DNA of 17,324 nucleotides from Candidatus Symbiothrix sp. (GCA_031284765.1 JAITXK010000045.1:1-17324), one strand, 5' to 3'. Shown: positions 8,269 to 15,452, counted from the first letter of the stretch. Numbers and translations: made by a program. Notes: generated from the sequence alone by a model not told the origin.

Positions 8269-8301
8269 ATTAAAATATTTCGTGTATGAAATAATTTTAA
8301 T
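8269..8301 (-). terminator. possible AT-rich terminator after the ftsY-rimO-HU operon
   Basis: The arms ATTAAAATATTTC (8269-8281) and GAAATAATTTTAAT (8288-8301) pair with a one-base bulge around a 6-nt loop. On the minus strand the stem is followed shortly by ATCATTTTT. It lies about 30 bp after the stop of the HU-LysM gene and before the moxR promoter. The stem has almost no G-C pairs, so it may be weak. Confidence 0.35.
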
Positions 8302-8329
8302 CGTGACTTTGTCAGAAAAAACGTTTATT

Positions 8330-9412
8330 TCACTTTAGCCGCCAATTTTTCGCTTTCCGGATAGAAGCGGGACTATTTGCATCAATACCATACTTTGCAG
8401 CGGGAGGGAGGTACAAGACTGTCCCCCAGTTAATGTGGTCAGGATTGGAAATACGGGGTTTGTTGTTTTCATAAATGTAAATCCAAAAAACTTTATTTCC
8501 ATATTTTGACAATGCGATCGTTCTTAATGTTTCTCCCGGAGCGACAATATGACGTTGTTCTCCGGATTGCGGGACGTGTCGCTTTTCCTGTGCTGGGGTC
8601 GTTTCCACTGGTATTGGAACTGTTTCTTCCGGGATTGGGGTTGTTTCCACATCGGTATCATTTGGAATACTCTGTTGAGTTGTATCTTCCGGAAGTGTGT
8701 CGGGAACGGTATCTTCCACAACAACAGGTTCTTCGTAACTGTTGATGTCGGCAATATCCGGAATCTGAGTGTTTATAACTTGTGATGTTTTTACTTGCTT
8801 GGGAAAATAAGAATCTTTCCACCATAAGCAAATGAGAAAAACAATGATAGCCAATACAATAGTACATCCAATCACATTCCACATTCCATGTTTGTGGAAT
8901 AATTTGGATAAACCGGTCGGCTCCGGCTTAATAAGCGGAAAGTCGTAATCGGGTAATTCGACAGGAACTTCTTCTATTTGTGTGGTTATTGGGGTGGTTG
9001 CTTCTGTTTCGATTTGACTTTTCGAAGGTATTTCTACTGTCGGAAGCGTTTCGATGGCTTGGTCTGTTTCTTCCGAATCTTCGGCATTATCGTCCTCTAA
9101 ATCAATGATCTCAAAAAATGCGAAAGGTTCATTGACAGCATCAGCCAAAGCCGTATCGGGTGTGAAACTTACTTTATAGTGCGCCGGAATAATCATTCGT
9201 TGCCCACTGCCTACATCCACACTTTCCCGATCGCTGACGGCAATCAGTTTGAAACTGCCCAAATTTTTGATTTTTACCAATTGATCGGACAAAAGTCCAT
9301 CGCTGATGGTTTCGAAAAATTCCCGAAGAAAAAGTTCCGACTCTTTTTTTGAAATTCCCGATTTTTCCGAAAGCAGGGAAGCTAAGTCCTGTATGTTCAG
9401 TTTTTCGTTCAT
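8330..9412 (-). CDS. HU-domain, single-pass membrane protein with C-terminal LysM
   Basis: The product is 360 aa with three parts. Residues 1-97 form an HU/IHF-type domain: helical start, then NLGSFKL and GSGQRMIIPAHYKVSFTP in place of the HU arm. Residues 98-177 are an acidic, Thr/Pro-rich linker. A membrane helix follows at about 178-198 (NVIGCTIVLAIIVFLICLWW). Residues 199-285 form a Pro/Thr/Glu-rich spacer, and 287-336 a LysM domain (IVAPGETLRTIALSKYGN ... WGTVLYLPP). The predicted topology puts the HU part in the cytosol and the LysM, a peptidoglycan-binding module, in the periplasm. The start ATG overlaps the upstream HU gene stop by 4 bp (ATGA, 9409-9412). A link between nucleoid and wall is inference; the HU domain may instead be a non-DNA-binding adaptor. 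Confidence 0.85.
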   Translation of the reverse strand: MNEKLNIQDLASLLSEKSGISKKESELFLREFFETISDGLLSDQLVKIKNLGSFKLIAVSDRESVDVGSGQRMIIPAHYKVSFTPDTALADAVNEPFAFFEIIDLEDDNAEDSEETDQAIETLPTVEIPSKSQIETEATTPITTQIEEVPVELPDYDFPLIKPEPTGLSKLFHKHGMWNVIGCTIVLAIIVFLICLWWKDSYFPKQVKTSQVINTQIPDIADINSYEEPVVVEDTVPDTLPEDTTQQSIPNDTDVETTPIPEETVPIPVETTPAQEKRHVPQSGEQRHIVAPGETLRTIALSKYGNKVFWIYIYENNKPRISNPDHINWGTVLYLPPAAKYGIDANSPASIRKAKNWRLK

Positions 9413-9693
9413 AATTCCAATGTTTTTAATTGTTCTTTTAATCCGTTAGCGGGTTTGAATTTCACAACAATTCGGGGGGGTATCAACATGCGTTGCCCGC
9501 TTGCGGGATTGACACTAACACGTTCGTCTCTTTTTTTTGTTTCCCAAAGGCCAAAGTTACTCAACGAAATCAAATTGTTTTTCACCAATTCGGCAGTAAT
9601 GATAGTAACTACATCGTCCATTCGTTTGTTAATCTCGGTTTGAGATAACTGTAATTTTTTAGCTAACGATTTTACTAATTCGGAAGAGTTCAT
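9409..9693 (-). CDS. small HU/IHF-family DNA-binding protein
   Basis: The product is 94 aa, the normal size for one HU/IHF subunit. It has two N-terminal helices, the NFGLWETKKR turn, and the DNA-binding arm region NPASGQRMLIPPRIVVKFKP, where the family usually has NPxTG and a proline. HU proteins bend and compact DNA as dimers. It is located between rimO (5 bp away) and the HU-LysM gene (4-bp overlap). Since the next product also begins with an HU domain, the two could form a heterodimer, which would tie this protein to the membrane; this is inference. Confidence 0.9.
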   Translation of the reverse strand: MNSSELVKSLAKKLQLSQTEINKRMDDVVTIITAELVKNNLISLSNFGLWETKKRDERVSVNPASGQRMLIPPRIVVKFKPANGLKEQLKTLEL

Positions 9694-9698
9694 ATTTC

Positions 9699-11021
9699 TT
9701 ATATTTTATATTGTATTCCTTTTTTAGAAATCACCGTCCCCAATAAATCATACGATTGGGTTCCGATAATTTTAACTGAATAAAAATTTCCCTCCATCAA
9801 TTTTTCTGATTTATGGATCAGAACTTCGGGATCGACTTCCGGAGAATCGAACTCGGTTCGTCCGATGTAATAATCCGGATCTTCCCGATCAATGATGACT
9901 TGCAGAATTTGTCCGACTTTCGATTCGTTGATTTCGCCGGCGATGGTTTCCTGTGCGTTCATTAAATCGTCCATTCGTCGTTGTTTTGTTTCTTCGTCCA
10001 CGTTATCTTGATAGTGCAAAGCCGAGTATGTGCCTTCTTCTTCCGAATAAGGAAAACCGCCCAAGCGTTCAAAACGCATGGTTTTTACAAAATCCAATAA
10101 CTCTTGAAAATCTTCTTCGGTTTCATCGGGATGTCCAACCATCATCGTGGTGCGCAGATGAATGCCCGGCACTTCTTCCCGAATGGTTTGAAGCAGGTGC
10201 ACGGTTTCTTCTTTCGTGATGTTGCGGCGCATTTTTTTCAATATTGCGTTGCTGCTGTGTTGCAGAGCGATGTCCAAATAGTTGCAAATGTTCGATTTTT
10301 CGCGTATGACGCGCAATAAATCCAATGGGAAATGAGTAGGATAAGCGTAATGCAAACGAATCCATTCCACGCCTTCGATTTCGGAAATGCGTTTAACTAA
10401 TTCTGCAATAGCGTATTGATTGTAAATATCTTTTCCGTAATAAGTTAAATCCTGTGCAATCAATTGAAATTCTTTCACACCTTGACGGACTAAGGTACGT
10501 ACTTCTGTTTCAACTTCTTCTATCGGTCGGGATTGATATTTGCCGGTAATCATGGGAATGGAGCAATAGGAACAAGTTCTGTTGCAGCCTTCAGCGATTT
10601 TCAGATAGGCGTAGTGTGGGGGAGTGGTCAGCGAACGTTCGTGTGATAATTCGTTGTGATACGACTTGCCCAAATCGGCCATCAATGCTTTCCAATTGAA
10701 TTTGCCGTAGAATTTATCGACTTCGGGAATCAGTTCCTTTAATTCCTTTAAATAACGTTCGGAAAGACAACCCATTACGAACAATTGCTTGATTCGCTTG
10801 ACTTTGCGAGCCTTGGCAAATTTCAAAATCATGTGAATGGATTCTTCTTTGGCATCGCCGATAAAACCGCAAGTATTAATAATCACAATGTTGCCCGATG
10901 TTTTTACCGGATCATGTTTCACGGTATAACCGTTGGCAGCAAATTGGCGCATCAATAATTCCGAATCGACTAAATTTTTTGAGCAGCCTAATGTGATAAT
11001 ATCTACTTGATTTTCTTTCAT
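9699..11021 (-). CDS. rimO: RimO, ribosomal protein S12 methylthiotransferase
   Basis: The 440-aa product has the three-domain MTTase layout. The N-terminal UPF0004 domain carries cluster cysteines C13, C51 and C85 (TLGCSKN, NTCGFIG, MGCLSERY). The radical SAM domain has CNRTCSYC (C146, C150, C153). A C-terminal TRAM domain starts near residue 370. It adds a methylthio group to the conserved aspartate of ribosomal protein S12. The SxNLVDSE form of the N-terminus and the bacterial-type SIPMITGKYQSRP segment favour RimO over MiaB. Its ATG follows the ftsY stop directly (TAAATG at 11024-11019), so it is co-translated with ftsY. Confidence 0.96.
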   Translation of the reverse strand: MKENQVDIITLGCSKNLVDSELLMRQFAANGYTVKHDPVKTSGNIVIINTCGFIGDAKEESIHMILKFAKARKVKRIKQLFVMGCLSERYLKELKELIPEVDKFYGKFNWKALMADLGKSYHNELSHERSLTTPPHYAYLKIAEGCNRTCSYCSIPMITGKYQSRPIEEVETEVRTLVRQGVKEFQLIAQDLTYYGKDIYNQYAIAELVKRISEIEGVEWIRLHYAYPTHFPLDLLRVIREKSNICNYLDIALQHSSNAILKKMRRNITKEETVHLLQTIREEVPGIHLRTTMMVGHPDETEEDFQELLDFVKTMRFERLGGFPYSEEEGTYSALHYQDNVDEETKQRRMDDLMNAQETIAGEINESKVGQILQVIIDREDPDYYIGRTEFDSPEVDPEVLIHKSEKLMEGNFYSVKIIGTQSYDLLGTVISKKGIQYKI

Positions 11022-11975
11022 TTACATTCTGAATAAGGAATCAACAAATTCTTTTTTGCGGAAAATATGCAAATCTTCCAATCCTTCGCCAACACCGATA
11101 TATTTGACCGGTATCTGTAATTGGTCGGAAATACCGATAACTACGCCGCCTTTGGCCGTACCATCCAATTTAGTAATGGCCAATGCTGTAATTTCTGTTG
11201 TCTTGGAAAACTCTTTTGCCTGATTATAAGCGTTTTGTCCTGTAGATCCGTCCAGTACCAACAAGACTTCGTGCGGTGCGTTGGGTACCACTTTTTTCAT
11301 TACATTTTTAATTTTGGTCAATTCGTTCATCAAATTGACTTTATTGTGCAGGCGGCCTGCTGTGTCGATGATGACCACATCCGCATCGTTGGCCACGGCT
11401 GAAGACAGCGTGTCGAAAGCCACGGAAGCAGGGTCAGCGCCCATCTTTTGTTTCACAATATCCACACCGACACGGTTGCTCCAAATGCTTAATTGTTCAA
11501 CTGCGGCGGCTCGGAACGTATCAGCCGCACCCAAATAAACTTTTTTGCCTGCTTTTTTGAAGTGATAGGCCAATTTGCCGATCGTTGTGGTTTTTCCTAC
11601 GCCATTCACGCCGACCACCATCATCACGTAAGGTTTTTTATCTTTGGGAGTGATAAAATCTTCCAATTCTTCTACATTATTGTCTTGCAACAAAGCAGCG
11701 ATTTCTTCCCTGAGAATATTGGTTAATTCACCGGTATTGACGTATTTGTCGCGAGCTATCCGGTTTTCGATGCGTTGAATGACTTTCAAAGTAGTTTCGA
11801 CTCCAACGTCGGATGTAACTAACACTTCTTCTAAATTATCGAGAACATCTTCGTCAACTTTGGATTTTCCGGCGATTGCCCGCGCAATCTTGTCAAACAC
11901 GTTTTCTTTGGTTTTTGACAAGCCTTTATCTAAATTTTCCTGTTTGTCTTTTGACAAGAAATTAAAAATACCCAT
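11022..11975 (-). CDS. ftsY: FtsY, signal recognition particle receptor GTPase
   Basis: The start MGIFNFLSKDKQ at 11975 gives 317 aa. It has the N domain (about 1-100), then the G domain with P-loop GVNGVGKTT (122-130), DTFRAAAVEQL (152-162), DTAGR (204-208) and TKLD (268-271). It docks SRP-ribosome complexes at the membrane for co-translational insertion. An open frame extends upstream to 12116, but those 47 extra codons lie over a transposase remnant and beyond the predicted promoter at 11998-12005. The short start is therefore clearly better and gives a leader of only some 15-20 nt. It heads the ftsY-rimO-HU-HU/LysM operon. Confidence 0.96.
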   Translation of the reverse strand: MGIFNFLSKDKQENLDKGLSKTKENVFDKIARAIAGKSKVDEDVLDNLEEVLVTSDVGVETTLKVIQRIENRIARDKYVNTGELTNILREEIAALLQDNNVEELEDFITPKDKKPYVMMVVGVNGVGKTTTIGKLAYHFKKAGKKVYLGAADTFRAAAVEQLSIWSNRVGVDIVKQKMGADPASVAFDTLSSAVANDADVVIIDTAGRLHNKVNLMNELTKIKNVMKKVVPNAPHEVLLVLDGSTGQNAYNQAKEFSKTTEITALAITKLDGTAKGGVVIGISDQLQIPVKYIGVGEGLEDLHIFRKKEFVDSLFRM

Positions 11976-11989
11976 AAGTAAGCAACTAA

Positions 11990-12118
11990 AATTTGTACAA
12001 AGATAACGTATTTGCATGTATCCTGGACGAAAAAGGCGAAAAAATTTTGGAAGAAAAGTTTGGCACTCTGATGCGCACACCGTTGGTGAATGAATTGAAA
12101 CGAAAACTGTATTCATAA
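11990..12118 (+). pseudogene. remnant of an IS110-type transposase N-terminus
   Basis: Between ftsY and the DUF4295 gene the plus strand has an open frame with no start codon at its beginning. It reads YKDNVFACILDEKGEKILEE, then KFGTL, a TP, and NELKRKLYS before TAA (12116-12118). The pattern K-D, hydrophobic strand, DE-G-EKI, FGTL-TP, NEL-KL matches the first strands of the DEDD domain in IS110-family transposases of Bacteroidota. The GID start of that domain and everything after residue 40 or so are missing. Family assignment is from memory of the motif. It has no expression signals of its own and cannot be functional. Confidence 0.45.
11998..12005 (-). promoter_or_regulatory. promoter -7 box of ftsY
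   Basis: The minus-strand sequence TATCTTTG is a perfect TAnnTTTG match, 23 nt upstream of the ftsY ATG. A weak -33 candidate (TTCG) lies 22 nt further upstream at 12028-12031. It sits between the terminator of the ribosomal genes and ftsY, and inside the IS110-like remnant. Confidence 0.6.
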
Positions 12119-12160
12119 AAAAACTCCCTTTTGAATTTCGTTTCTCAAAAGGAAGTTTTA
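12114..12160 (-). terminator. rho-independent terminator of the rpmB-rpmG-DUF4295 operon
   Basis: The arms AAAACTCCCTTTTGA (12120-12134) and TCAAAAGGAAGTTTT (12145-12159) form a 15-bp stem with a 10-nt loop. The single C/A mismatch of the plus strand becomes a G-U pair in the minus transcript, and the minus strand continues with a T-run. Both points show that it works on the minus strand, 20-odd bp after the DUF4295 stop. It insulates ftsY from the ribosomal protein genes. Confidence 0.85.
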
Positions 12161-12182
12161 AAAATGTTAATTCTTATCTTGA

Positions 12183-12335
12183 TTATTTAAAATAGTCTTT
12201 TACGGCTTCATTAGGAATCATTTCTTCTTTGAAAGTATAAGCTCCTGTTTTCGGTGATTTAACCATTTTAATCACTTTAGAGTAAGAACGTCCTTCGGAT
12301 TTTTCGCGGTATCCCGCAACGGTTTTCTTTGCCAT
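12183..12335 (-). CDS. DUF4295 small basic protein
   Basis: The 50-aa product starts MAKKTVAGYREKSEGRSYSK and ends NEAVKDYFK. The centre holds a KVIKMVKSPKTGAYTFKEEM segment that I recognise as the DUF4295 family. This small basic protein is found in Bacteroidota directly after rpmG. It starts 12 bp downstream of the rpmG stop, and the terminator follows. The company of L28 and L33, the small size and the basic N-terminus suggest a ribosome-associated protein; no function is visible in the sequence itself. Confidence 0.9.
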   Translation of the reverse strand: MAKKTVAGYREKSEGRSYSKVIKMVKSPKTGAYTFKEEMIPNEAVKDYFK

Positions 12336-12347
12336 GGTTTATAAAAT

Positions 12348-12536
12348 TTACTTGATTTCTTTATGAAGAGTTACTTTTTTTAGAATGGGATTGTATTTTT
12401 TCAATTCCAAACGACCGGTTGTATTCTTTCTGTTTTTTGTTGTAATATAGCGTGACATGCCCGGTAATCCGCTTTCTTTGTGTTCAGTACATTCTAAAAT
12501 TACTTGAACTCTGTTTCCTTTTGCTTTTTTTGCCAT
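12348..12536 (-). CDS. rpmG: 50S ribosomal protein L33
   Basis: The 62-aa product has the L33 pattern: MAKKAKGNRVQVILECTEHK, then RYITTKNRKNTTGRLELKKYNP. Only one cysteine (in LECTEH) remains, and the later CxxC of zinc-binding L33 forms is replaced by KYNP, so this is the zinc-independent type. It is part of the large ribosomal subunit near the E site. It lies 18 bp after rpmB and 12 bp before the DUF4295 gene, in one operon. Confidence 0.97.
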   Translation of the reverse strand: MAKKAKGNRVQVILECTEHKESGLPGMSRYITTKNRKNTTGRLELKKYNPILKKVTLHKEIK

Positions 12537-12554
12537 TATTCGGATCTCCTAAAT

Positions 12555-12794
12555 TTATGCGTTTAAATAACCTTTTTTACTTGCTTGTTTGATGGCTGCA
12601 TTTAAACCCATTTTGTTGATGGTGCGTAAGCCATTGGCAGAGATATTCAAACTTACCCAACAATCTTGTTCTACCCAATAGAATTTTTTGGTAAATAAGT
12701 TGACATCAAATTTTCTTTTTGTTTTGCAGTTGGAGTGAGAAACATTGTTTCCTACCATTGCTTTTTTTCCGGTAATTTGACAGATTTTAGACAT
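12555..12794 (-). CDS. rpmB: 50S ribosomal protein L28
   Basis: The 79-aa product begins MSKICQITGKKAMVGNNVSH and contains the L28 hallmarks SNCKTKRKFDVNLFTKKFY and ISANGLRTINKMGL. It lacks the four-cysteine zinc set of some L28 forms (only C5, C23 and one further Cys), so it is probably not zinc-dependent. It is the first gene of a three-gene ribosomal operon with a near-consensus promoter at 12844-12875. Confidence 0.97.
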   Translation of the reverse strand: MSKICQITGKKAMVGNNVSHSNCKTKRKFDVNLFTKKFYWVEQDCWVSLNISANGLRTINKMGLNAAIKQASKKGYLNA

Positions 12795-12843
12795 CTTGTA
12801 TATTTCTTTTTGTTAATTTCGATTCGTTGCTAAAAACAGCGTG

Positions 12844-12875
12844 CAAAGGTATGAATTAATTTTTTTATCTCCAAA
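12844..12875 (-). promoter_or_regulatory. rpmB promoter (-33 TTTG, -7 TACCTTTG)
   Basis: On the minus strand TTTG (12875-12872) is followed after exactly 20 nt by TACCTTTG (12851-12844). This is the full Bacteroidota housekeeping promoter pattern. The predicted start leaves a leader of some 40-45 nt. The -33 box begins at the base after the stop codon of the thioredoxin-like gene, so no space is left for a terminator between the two. Confidence 0.8.
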
Positions 12876-14165
12876 TTATTTTTGGATTAATTCTTTAATT
12901 AAACCTGTTTCTGCTATGGTTGCATAGCGCCCTATAATATTTCCTTTTTTATCGGTAACATAAAAAGTAGGGGTGGCTACTACGCCGAAATTTTTGAATA
13001 TATCTCCTTCAAAACCTTTATAATCGCATCGTTTGTCTGTCCACGGGAAATCTTTTGAATGGAATTGAAACACTTCATCGCTTTGGTCTGCCGAAAGTGA
13101 AATCACGTGTATGTTTTGTTTTTTGATTTCGTCATAATGATTTTTTAGGATTTCCAATTGTTTTTGGCAATTGCTGCAACCCGATTCATAAAATGCAATC
13201 AATGAGTTGGATAAATTCTGTTTGCCCGGAATTTTGGGTGCTTTGTCACCCGGTTTCAATTTTGCTAAAGCAGCAATCAAGTAGAGTTTTCCGTGCGGAT
13301 CTTCCAATCTTCCCGAAGAGGCCAAATAAGGGAAAATCACGTTTTCTGCTTCTGACCATCCGTATTGTTCGCAAATGGTAACCAAATCGTTGGTCAGTGC
13401 ATTGAAGACTTCCTGTGAACGGATGCGTTTGAAATTTTTTACCATCGCTTCGCCGAAATCTTTCGGGTCGGGATATAAATTGAAAGTGGTGGAAATTGCA
13501 TGTTGCCATAATCCACTGCTATAGAGGATATCCATATCTGCTTCGGCAGTGAAAAAGTGTTGCAGATCGGCCAATTTGGCATCGTTTTCGGTGAGAGTAT
13601 ATACATGCGAACCTGTTCCGTTAATAAATGCAATGAATTGCAGGTAATGGGAGGCATATAATTTGCTGTTTTTCAACTCTGTTTGTAGATCGCTATAAAG
13701 TTTGTTGAGCCGGAAAAATTCGTTGTTGAATACCAAAGAGAGTTGGGGATCATCGGCATAAAGCATTTGTCCCCGGTAAATTAAATCAATTTTGCTGAGT
13801 AAAATTTGTTGTTGTTTGAATTGTTTTTTCAGATAATCGTTTTCAGGACTATTGGAATATATAATTTCAGTGCCTGCATCATTGAATGAAACAGAAAAAT
13901 TTTCTTGATTAACAATGATATTCTGACCGCTTTGTCCTATGCTTAAATGAAGAACGCCGGTATAGGCCTGTTTTTCAGGCCATGCAAATGAGAAACGACC
14001 GTCTGCAGGGATGCTTCCCCTTTGAAGCGTATCAGTCACAGTGCCTTTATATATATGAATTGAATAATTCTGTCCGGCTAAAGGAGGAAAATTGAAATCA
14101 ATGGTTTGAGCAACTATTGTACTGCACAAAAATAAAAACGGCGCTAACAGTTTAATCTTTTTCAT
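12876..14165 (-). CDS. exported thioredoxin-like (TlpA/AhpC-type) protein
   Basis: Starting at the ATG at 14165 the product is 429 aa. It has a signal peptide (MKKIKLLAPFLFLCSTIVAQ) without a proper lipobox. A beta-rich N-terminal domain follows (about 22-105, resembling the DUF4369-type domain of Bacteroidota thiol-disulfide proteins), then a helical middle, and a thioredoxin fold from about 305. The redox motif is CSNC (C330, C333) and the cis-proline lies in VVATPTF (P399). It should act in the periplasm as a thiol-disulfide oxidoreductase. The open frame upstream to 14222 passes the promoter box at 14194-14201 and is not used. No other gene shares its transcription unit on the upstream side. 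Confidence 0.88.
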   Translation of the reverse strand: MKKIKLLAPFLFLCSTIVAQTIDFNFPPLAGQNYSIHIYKGTVTDTLQRGSIPADGRFSFAWPEKQAYTGVLHLSIGQSGQNIIVNQENFSVSFNDAGTEIIYSNSPENDYLKKQFKQQQILLSKIDLIYRGQMLYADDPQLSLVFNNEFFRLNKLYSDLQTELKNSKLYASHYLQFIAFINGTGSHVYTLTENDAKLADLQHFFTAEADMDILYSSGLWQHAISTTFNLYPDPKDFGEAMVKNFKRIRSQEVFNALTNDLVTICEQYGWSEAENVIFPYLASSGRLEDPHGKLYLIAALAKLKPGDKAPKIPGKQNLSNSLIAFYESGCSNCQKQLEILKNHYDEIKKQNIHVISLSADQSDEVFQFHSKDFPWTDKRCDYKGFEGDIFKNFGVVATPTFYVTDKKGNIIGRYATIAETGLIKELIQK

Positions 14166-14193
14166 ATTGTATTCTATAATTAAAAAAAACGAA

Positions 14194-14223
14194 CAAAGGT
14201 AGCAAGTTTTTCCGACATTCAAA
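14194..14223 (-). promoter_or_regulatory. promoter of the thioredoxin-like gene
   Basis: The minus strand has TACCTTTG (14201-14194) with TTTG (14223-14220) 18 nt upstream, slightly short of the usual 19-21. The -7 box is 29 nt from the ATG at 14165. It overlaps the upstream region of the divergent promoter for the MIP18 gene. Confidence 0.65.
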
Positions 14224-14232
14224 ATATTAGCG

Positions 14233-14240
14233 TATATTTG
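14233..14240 (+). promoter_or_regulatory. promoter -7 box of the MIP18-lpxH unit
   Basis: TATATTTG is a perfect TAnnTTTG match 27 nt upstream of the ATG at 14268. Its -33 position falls on a T-rich stretch (TTTTTCC, about 14207-14213), which lies between the two boxes of the divergent promoter. Confidence 0.55.
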
Positions 14241-14267
14241 CGTTTCGAAATTAGTAAAGAGAATTTT

Positions 14268-14585
14268 ATGGACAATAATTTGATGTCGCTGGAAGAGGAA
14301 ATCGTAAAAATGCTAAAAACAGTTTATGATCCTGAAATTCCGGTCAATATATATGATTTGGGGTTGATATATGATGTGGATATTGATGCGAAAAAAAATG
14401 TAATCGTTACGATGACTTTGACCGCACCTGCTTGTCCCGCCGCCGATTTTATTATGGAAGACGTTCAAATGAAAGTGGAATCCATAGCTAATATCCAAAG
14501 TGTGGAAGTAAAAATCGTTTTTGAGCCTGAATGGCATCATAGCTTGATGAGCGAAGAAGCCAAATTGGAATTAGGATTCTTATAA
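14268..14585 (+). CDS. MIP18/DUF59 family iron-sulfur cluster protein
   Basis: The product is 105 aa, almost entirely one DUF59 domain. It has EEIVKMLKTVYDPEIPVNIYDLGLIY, split here as EEEIVKMLKTVYDPEIP and NIYDLGLIYDV, then the TAPACPAADF segment with the conserved cysteine, and VFEPEWHHSLMSEEAK at the end. The family (SufT, PaaD-like, MIP18) helps maturation or transfer of Fe-S clusters. The ATG at 14268 is chosen because the promoter box ends at 14240 and the upstream extension has no start of its own. Its stop overlaps the next start by one base (TAATG at 14583-14587), so lpxH is translated in coupling with it. Confidence 0.9.
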   Translation: MDNNLMSLEEEIVKMLKTVYDPEIPVNIYDLGLIYDVDIDAKKNVIVTMTLTAPACPAADFIMEDVQMKVESIANIQSVEVKIVFEPEWHHSLMSEEAKLELGFL

Positions 14586-15352
14586 TGGGAAAAATTTATT
14601 TCGCATCGGATTTGCACTTGGGTTCTACTGCGATAGAAGACCCGAAAATTACGGAAAAACGCTTCGTCCGCTGGTTGGACAGCATTAAAAGTGATGCCGA
14701 AGCGCTTTATTTATTGGGAGATATTTTCGATTTTTGGTTCGAATACAAGAAAGTAGTTCCACGCGGTTTCACCCGTTTTTTAGGAAAAATTGCCGAAATG
14801 CACGACAACGGTACGGAAATCCATTTCTTCATCGGCAATCATGATATGTGGATGTTCGATTATTTCCCTGATGAGCTTGGCGTTATGGTTCATCACGAGC
14901 CGTATCTAACGGAAATCAAAGGTAAAAAATTTTATTTGGCGCATGGTGATGGTTTGGGCGACCGTTCGCGTTCGTTCCGCTTCCTGAGTGCGATTTTTCA
15001 CAATCGCATTTGTCAATCTTTATTTGCCCGCATACCTTCCCGCATCGGCGTTGGTTTTGCACATTGCTGGTCGAAACACAATCGCACGAAAGATTTGGCG
15101 CTTTCACTTCCGTATATGGGTGAGGACAAAGAGTATTTGGTTTTGTATGCCAAGGACTACATTCGAGAACATCCCGAAATTGATTTTCTGATTTTCGGCC
15201 ACCGGCATATTTTATTGGATTTGATGCTGAATCGTAAAGCACGCATGTTGATACTCGGTGATTGGATGCAGTTTTTTTCGTATGCTGTTTTCGACGGGCA
15301 CACTTTATTGCTCGAACAATACGAGGAAAACCAGGTTCAACAAAAATTTTAA
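14585..15352 (+). CDS. lpxH: UDP-2,3-diacylglucosamine diphosphatase (LpxH type)
   Basis: The product is 255 aa, a calcineurin-like metallophosphoesterase. The metal ligands are in order: DLHLG (D9, H11), GD at 45-46, GNHD (84-87), H120 in LAHGDG, and GHRH at 205-208. The DLHLG start, the FDFWFEY segment after the second motif, and the length match LpxH. That enzyme removes UMP from UDP-2,3-diacylglucosamine in lipid A synthesis, at the inner face of the membrane. A related phosphoesterase of the same superfamily is the alternative. It is coupled to the DUF59 gene by a one-base overlap. Confidence 0.85.
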   Translation: MGKIYFASDLHLGSTAIEDPKITEKRFVRWLDSIKSDAEALYLLGDIFDFWFEYKKVVPRGFTRFLGKIAEMHDNGTEIHFFIGNHDMWMFDYFPDELGVMVHHEPYLTEIKGKKFYLAHGDGLGDRSRSFRFLSAIFHNRICQSLFARIPSRIGVGFAHCWSKHNRTKDLALSLPYMGEDKEYLVLYAKDYIREHPEIDFLIFGHRHILLDLMLNRKARMLILGDWMQFFSYAVFDGHTLLLEQYEENQVQQKF

Positions 15353-15362
15353 TTTCAAAAAG

Positions 15363-15393
15363 TTGTAAATAAAAAAAATAATTCGTAGCTTTG
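15363..15393 (+). promoter_or_regulatory. promoter of the sigma factor gene
   Basis: TAGCTTTG at 15386-15393 matches the TAnnTTTG -7 box. A TTG at 15363-15365 lies 20 nt upstream as a 3-of-4 -33 match. The predicted leader is about 75 nt, longer than others in the window, and contains the short open frame at 15453-15476. Confidence 0.6.
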
Positions 15394-15452
15394 TGGCTTG
15401 AAAAATTGTTGTCTAATTATAAACATTAATTGCCTATAGAACATATCATTAC

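Noticed and set aside
14166..14222. Longer N-terminus for the thioredoxin-like protein starting at 14222
   Set aside because: The extension runs through the promoter box at 14194-14201 and precedes a complete signal peptide that starts at 14165.
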